From Deltaproteobacteria bacterium (GTDB lineage Bacteria; Myxococcota; B64-G9): a stretch of DNA of 9,998 nucleotides. The translations under genes were made by a program, and so were the position numbers. Under the pieces are notes generated by a model that saw nothing but the letters and a program-made list of their open reading frames with translations, was not told the DNA's origin and ran no database searches. Below, in pieces: positions 6,493-9,998 of the stretch. The stretch covers positions 1 through 9,998 of the forward strand of contig JAUVAM010000065.1 in NCBI GenBank assembly GCA_030591745.1, given 5' to 3'. Each line of letters begins with the position of its first letter. The first letter of the stretch is position 1.

Positions 6493-7109
6493 TGTGGCGG
6501 GGGATTCTCTTTGGACTGGCCTTTAGTTGGATGTGGACAGGCTTGGCCTCGGCCCATGAGGGGCTGCATGCCGAGAGCCTGCGGGGTTTGTTGAAGGCGG
6601 ATGCACTCTATCTCATTTTGAGCTGGGACAAAGCGGGTGGCGATCAGGCCCGGCTTACCAGGCAAAGAGCCGATAGCAATCGCGATGGTCATTTGGACAA
6701 GGCCGAGCGGCAAGCCTTTCTGAAGGGTCTGGAACAGTCCGCTTTGAAGCGACTGCGGGTGGTCTTGGATGGCGCGAACTTAACCCCGCGAGTGCGTCGG
6801 AGCGACGGCAGTGGTCTTTGGGGCCCGACGTCTCTGGCGGGGCCCATCAGCGCCAGTTTCCAGTTGCGTTTTGATTTTGTCTCTGGTGGAGGCCATGAAT
6901 TGAAAATCAGCATGGATCCGACAGGCATCGCCGATCATGTGCCCACCGTACTCCAATTGGATCCCGGCATGCGCCTGAAGGCTTCCAATGGTCGACTGGT
7001 CCAGCGAGCCAAGAGACCGGCGGTGGAGGCCTTGCTTTGCAAAAAGCGCTTTTTCGTTTTGCGATTCGGCTCAAGTCCTGCGAAGCAGTCTGCGGATCAG
7101 CACCCTTAG
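6492..7109 (+). CDS. Secreted small EF-hand protein of unknown function
   Basis: This 205-residue protein has a signal peptide (hydrophobic about 5-19, likely cleavage after ASA at 21) whose mature N-terminus would begin HEGLH. One canonical EF-hand calcium loop lies at 61-72, DSNRDGHLDKAE, with D61, N63, D65, G66 and E72 in the expected positions; it is followed by a helix. The remainder (about 87-175) looks beta-rich, with LRVVLDG, FQLRFDF and HELKISM. The arrangement of a His-start, strand, EF-hand, helix and 'v.lDG' strand resembles the periplasmic N-terminal part of some HupE-type or DUF1007-type metal transport proteins. Here no transporter helices follow, so that link is an inference. 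The start overlaps the FHA-DUF4388 stop (TAATG), with no obvious ribosome site, so expression probably depends on coupling. The last 39 bases overlap the murJ end on the other strand. Confidence 0.7.
   Translation: MWRGILFGLAFSWMWTGLASAHEGLHAESLRGLLKADALYLILSWDKAGGDQARLTRQRADSNRDGHLDKAERQAFLKGLEQSALKRLRVVLDGANLTPRVRRSDGSGLWGPTSLAGPISASFQLRFDFVSGGGHELKISMDPTGIADHVPTVLQLDPGMRLKASNGRLVQRAKRPAVEALLCKKRFFVLRFGSSPAKQSADQHP
7039..7062 (-). other. AT-rich inverted repeat just past the murJ stop
   Basis: A perfect 14-base palindrome AAAAAGCGCTTTTT (7041-7054) lies 17-30 bases after the murJ stop on the - strand, inside the 3' coding end of the EF-hand gene. Flanking GCAAAA (7039-7044) and TTTTGC (7057-7062) offer an alternative longer stem. 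It could be a weak bidirectional transcription end signal between the convergent genes. The stem is mostly A-T, so this is tentative, and it may be only the KKRFF codon run. Confidence 0.25.
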
Positions 7110-8651
7110 CTCCTCGACCTGTAGCAGCCAGGCAGACAAGACGAAAATCGAGCCGCCAACGATGCCGGCCAAGGCCAGAAAGCCCACCTTGAGCAAGAGC
7201 TGGCCGTCTTCGGCCCAAAGGCCCATTTCGCCGAAAGGCCAGACTGCCATACCGGCCAAGGCCGAAGCCAAGGTCACCCGCCAAATCGAGGCCAAGAGTT
7301 GACGGCCTCCCAGGGGGCCCACTTTGCGGCGGAGGAACAAAAAGAGCAGAAAGAAGTTCAGGATGGAGGAGGCGGAGTTGGCGGTGGTCAAACCCGCGGC
7401 ACCCATGGGCCACATCAAGGTAGCACCCAGGGCGGCGTTGAGTATGAAGGCCACAAAGGCGATGAGCACAGGCGTCTTGGTGTCCTTCATGGCGTAGAAG
7501 GCAGGCACCAGGTTGCGGATGCCCGCCACGGCCCAGATGCCCGCGGAGGCGGCCAAAAAGACTTGGGCGGTGGCCATGGTGTCGTCGTGCTCGAACAGTC
7601 CACGCTGCAGCAGAGTGCTGATGAGCGGCACGCGACAAACCGCCAGCCAGATCATGGCCGGGATGCAAACCAAGAAAGTCAGGCGCAAGGCAAACTGCAA
7701 GGTGTCGGTCAATCGCTCATGGTCGCCTTTGGCTGCGTGCTTGCTCAGGTCGGGTAGGGCCACGGTGGCGATGGCCACGGCGAAGACGCCCAGGGGCAAC
7801 TCCATGAAGCGATCAGAATAGTAGATGTAAGTGACCGAGCCCTCCGGCAGCAATGAGGCCAGTGCCCTGGAGACCAGGATGTTGACCTGATAGACAGCCA
7901 TGCCAAAGGCTGCCGGGCCCAAGAGCAGCAGCATGCGCTTGACCACCGGGTGTCCGCGTTTGAAACGAAACTTCAAGCGGACCCCGAAAGCCCGCACAAA
8001 GGGCCAAAGCAACGCCAACTCAAGAACTCCGCCCGCAAGAACCCCCACCGCCATGGCGGTGATGGGTGGATCGAGTTGCTCACTTAAGGTCAGAGCGCTT
8101 CCCACAATGGCCAGGTTAAGCAGAATGGGGGCGGCGGCTGGTGCGGCGAAATGGCGGTGGGTGTTGAGGATGGCCACCAGCAAAGAAGTCATGGCCACGA
8201 AAAACAGATAGGGAAACATCAGACGGTTCAGGTAGACCGCCAACTCGAATTTATCCGCGGAGAAACCCGGCGCGAACAACTTGACCAGCAGGGGACTGGC
8301 CGCGATGGCCAGGCCACAGATGATGCTCAAGATCAGGCTGAACCAACTGAATGTGATGTTGAACAACTCTAAGGTTTCGTTACGGGATCTTGTGGTGTGG
8401 TATTCGGTGAAGACCGGCACGAAAGCTACGCTCATGGCACCTTCGGCCACGAAGCGACGAAAGACATTGGGGATGGTGAAGGCGATATTGAAGGCGTCAG
8501 CCGCCGCGCCCGCGCCGAAGAGATTGGCGAAGACCATGTCCCGGGCCAGGCCGGTCATGCGGCTCACCAAGGTCAGTCCGCTGACAGTCCCAGCGCTGCG
8601 GGCCAGTCTGGCCTTGCTTTCCTGGGCCGGAAGGCTCTCTTGGTCTGGCAA
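7071..8651 (-). CDS. murJ: Lipid II flippase MurJ (MVIN family)
   Basis: MurJ moves lipid II across the inner membrane for peptidoglycan synthesis. From the TTG at 8651 the protein has 526 residues, near the E. coli 511. It is highly hydrophobic, consistent with about 14 helices. The signature N-terminus is present: SRMTGLARD (30-38, with both arginines), the ADAF aspartate (52), PNVFRRFVAEGAMSVAFVPVF (61-81), and the central YYSDRFMELPLGVFAVA segment. R281 and E284 match the essential Arg/Glu pair known in E. coli (R270, E273). Start choice: homology begins near SKARLARSAG, so TTG 8651, five bases past the upstream stop, is favoured. TTG 8690 or ATG 8753 are in frame, but would overlap the OmpA-like gene by 35 or 98 bases and add residues with no family match. 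The short gap to the upstream gene suggests co-transcription. Confidence 0.92.
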   Translation of the reverse strand: MPDQESLPAQESKARLARSAGTVSGLTLVSRMTGLARDMVFANLFGAGAAADAFNIAFTIPNVFRRFVAEGAMSVAFVPVFTEYHTTRSRNETLELFNITFSWFSLILSIICGLAIAASPLLVKLFAPGFSADKFELAVYLNRLMFPYLFFVAMTSLLVAILNTHRHFAAPAAAPILLNLAIVGSALTLSEQLDPPITAMAVGVLAGGVLELALLWPFVRAFGVRLKFRFKRGHPVVKRMLLLLGPAAFGMAVYQVNILVSRALASLLPEGSVTYIYYSDRFMELPLGVFAVAIATVALPDLSKHAAKGDHERLTDTLQFALRLTFLVCIPAMIWLAVCRVPLISTLLQRGLFEHDDTMATAQVFLAASAGIWAVAGIRNLVPAFYAMKDTKTPVLIAFVAFILNAALGATLMWPMGAAGLTTANSASSILNFFLLFLFLRRKVGPLGGRQLLASIWRVTLASALAGMAVWPFGEMGLWAEDGQLLLKVGFLALAGIVGGSIFVLSAWLLQVEELRVLIRRLLRRT

Positions 8652-8655
8652 GGCG

Positions 8656-9879
8656 CTACTGCTCTTTGTTGTCCAGGATGCGGAATTCAACTCGTCGGTT
8701 GGCCTCGCGACCGCGGCGAGTGCGGTTGGACGCGATGGGCTTGGCCTCGCCATAACCCAGGGATTTCAACCGGCTGGAGTCAAGGCCTTCCTTGATGAGG
8801 AAATCGCGTACGGCGTTGGCACGTCGCTCGCTCAGGCCCTGGTTGTAACCATCCGAACCTTGGCTGTCCGTGTGGCCTTCCACCGAGACTTCCATCTTGG
8901 GGAAGTCCTTGAGGACCAGCGCCACGTCCTGGAGAAGCTGGAAGGATTTGGACAAGATGCGATGCTTGCCGCTCGCGAAGTGCACCTTCTGTTTGATCTC
9001 GATGCGCTTCTTCTCGCGGTTGATCTTGACCAACTTGTACTTGCGAGGACAGCCTTTGCCCTGCGGACTGTCGGGAGGACCCGCAACGTTCGGGCACTTG
9101 TCCTCAACGTCCGGGATGCCGTCTTTGTCGTTGTCCAAATCCGGGCAGCCGTCCTCGTCTTCGAAGCCGTCTTTGTCTTCCGGATCGTCCGGGCATTTGT
9201 CCACATCGTCTAAGATGCCGTCCCCGTCTCGATCGAGGACCGGACAACCCTGGTTTTCAGGGGGTCCCGGCTCGTTGGGGCACTTGTCTTCAAGATCGGG
9301 AATGCCGTCCTGGTCGTTGTCGAAGTCCGGACAGCCGTCTTCGTCCTCGAATCCGTCTTTGTCTTCCGGATCGTTGGGACATTTGTCCACGTCGTCTAAG
9401 ATGCCGTCGCCATCCGAGTCGGTTGGCTTGGGCGGCGGGCAGCCCTGAAACTCAGGCAGACCCGGAACGTCCGGGCACTTGTCTTCCAGGTCCACGATGC
9501 CGTCGCCGTCCCGGTCGGTTTTCTTGATTGCCACAACCTTGGGCGGTGCTTTGATGAGCACCTTCTTGGGGCCGCAGCCTTTGGAGTTCTCCAGCGCCTT
9601 GCGTACCGAGGCGATGGCCAGTTTGACGTGATCTTTCGCTCGCAACCAGTCGCCTTGATCCAGTTCGGCCAAGGTGAATTCAACGTTGGTCTCGGCCAGA
9701 GCAAGCTCTTTGGGCGCGCAGCGATAGGCACCGCTTTTTCGGGCCTTGGCGATGTCCCGCTTGACCACTTCGGCGTCGGCGCGGATCTTGGATCCAGGGA
9801 CGCAGCCAATGGCCAGTGTGCCGATGAAGGCCATCAGGGTCAGGGCCGTCCAGGCCAAAACGCTTCGGGGGGATTTCAT
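8656..9879 (-). CDS. OmpA-family lipoprotein with thrombospondin type 3 repeats
   Basis: The protein has 407 residues from the ATG at 9879. A signal peptide ends in LAIGC, giving lipidated Cys26. A helical region of about 32-100 (DAEVVKRDIAKARK onward) resembles DUF4398. Several TSP3 calcium-binding repeats of the D-x-D-x-DG type cover about 121-278, with paired CP motifs. The C-terminal OmpA domain spans about 295-405: HFASGKHRIL, VEGHTDSQGSDGYNQGLSERRA (334-354) and NRRVEF (394-399), which carry the residues that bind peptidoglycan diaminopimelate. It should tether the outer membrane to the cell wall, with calcium stiffening the linker. The start rests on AGGAG at 9889-9893, nine bases upstream, and on the position of the signal peptide. 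An ATG at 9927 (overlapping the previous stop as ATGA, with AGGA six bases ahead) would add 16 residues and lengthen the n-region, so it is less likely. The stop lies four bases before the chosen murJ start. Confidence 0.9.
   Translation of the reverse strand: MKSPRSVLAWTALTLMAFIGTLAIGCVPGSKIRADAEVVKRDIAKARKSGAYRCAPKELALAETNVEFTLAELDQGDWLRAKDHVKLAIASVRKALENSKGCGPKKVLIKAPPKVVAIKKTDRDGDGIVDLEDKCPDVPGLPEFQGCPPPKPTDSDGDGILDDVDKCPNDPEDKDGFEDEDGCPDFDNDQDGIPDLEDKCPNEPGPPENQGCPVLDRDGDGILDDVDKCPDDPEDKDGFEDEDGCPDLDNDKDGIPDVEDKCPNVAGPPDSPQGKGCPRKYKLVKINREKKRIEIKQKVHFASGKHRILSKSFQLLQDVALVLKDFPKMEVSVEGHTDSQGSDGYNQGLSERRANAVRDFLIKEGLDSSRLKSLGYGEAKPIASNRTRRGREANRRVEFRILDNKEQ
9049..9420 (-). repeat. Tandem 186-bp (62-residue) duplication of TSP3 units
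   Basis: Copy A (9235-9420, residues 154-215) and copy B (9049-9234, residues 216-277) are consecutive, and both begin D-x-DGDGILDDVDKCP. They share PEDKDGFEDEDGCPD, then DND.DGIPD.EDKCPN. The start of the shared sequence is offset by exactly 186 bases. Most differences are synonymous third-position changes, so the duplication is not recent; copy B diverges at its end with a SPQGKG insertion. Confidence 0.85.
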
Positions 9880-9888
9880 GTCGGATCT

Positions 9889-9893
9889 CTCCT
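9889..9893 (-). promoter_or_regulatory. Ribosome binding site deciding the OmpA-like start
   Basis: AGGAG on the - strand (CTCCT at 9889-9893) lies nine bases before the ATG at 9879. It supports this start over the in-frame upstream ATG at 9927. Confidence 0.7.
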
Positions 9894-9923
9894 CGGGACG
9901 CGGGTCGCTTGAAGGCCGGGTGC

Positions 9924-9998
9924 TCATTCTCCGTCCTTTTTCATCGAGCGATCCAGGGCTTTGAGCGAAAGATCCCTGGCTTTGGCGGCGTAGTCGAT
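9924..9998 (-). CDS. C-terminal fragment of an unidentified protein, partial
   Basis: From the right window edge the - strand is open for 24 codons to TGA at 9924-9926. The translation is IDYAAKARDLSLKALDRS followed by MKKDGE. The pattern is helical with Ala/Lys/Arg spacing, similar to the end of DUF4398-type segments. The helical part of the downstream OmpA-like lipoprotein has a comparable DWLRAKDHVKLAIAS stretch, so the two may be related; this rests on very few residues. It ends 44 bases before the OmpA-like start, suggesting one operon with murJ downstream. Its function cannot be told from the fragment. Confidence 0.6.
   Translation of the reverse strand: MDYAAKARDLSLKALDRSMKKDGE

Noticed and set aside
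8281..9213. A 310-codon open frame on the + strand
   Set aside because: It is antisense to murJ and the OmpA-like gene, both of which have strong family motifs; its own product has no recognisable domain and its codon use follows the opposite-strand genes.

Overview
The window looks like a chromosomal segment of a Gram-negative bacterium of the Myxococcota/Bradymonadota type (formerly Deltaproteobacteria). This placement is inferred from gene content: an FHA-DUF4388 fusion protein, an OmpA-family lipoprotein with thrombospondin type 3 repeats, BamD, and a Bat operon whose first visible protein ends in the KDW tail typical of VWA/TPR Bat proteins. Base composition is moderately GC-rich and even. 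I see no rRNA, tRNA, CRISPR array, transposase, integrase or phage gene. Genes are packed tightly, often with 4-5 base start/stop overlaps, and several appear to start at GTG or TTG.

Positions 2-6492/7109 (+ strand) hold two co-directional blocks. The first is the 3' end of a Bat operon: the C-terminus of a BatB/BatC-like protein with a 15-bp tandem repeat, then batD and batE. After a 101-base gap with a good sigma-70-like promoter comes bamD, a probable lipoprotein with two NTF2-like halves, a cytoplasmic TPR protein, an FHA-DUF4388 protein, and a small secreted EF-hand protein.

Positions 7071-9998 (- strand) hold, in transcription order, the last 24 codons of an unidentified gene, a 407-residue TSP3/OmpA-like lipoprotein, and murJ (lipid II flippase). 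murJ converges on the EF-hand gene, and their coding ends overlap by 39 bp.

The common theme is the cell envelope. BamD inserts outer-membrane proteins, MurJ delivers the peptidoglycan precursor, the OmpA-like lipoprotein should tether the outer membrane to peptidoglycan, and BatD/BatE are inner-membrane/periplasmic partners of a MoxR-VWA chaperone-like system. The TPR and FHA-DUF4388 proteins may supply cytoplasmic scaffolding and Ser/Thr-phosphorylation-dependent regulation; that link is inferred from position only. I found no clear sign of a wholly new system. The most distinctive features are the DQDKK minisatellite, the doubled NTF2-like lipoprotein, the stand-alone secreted EF-hand protein and the overlapping convergent ends.
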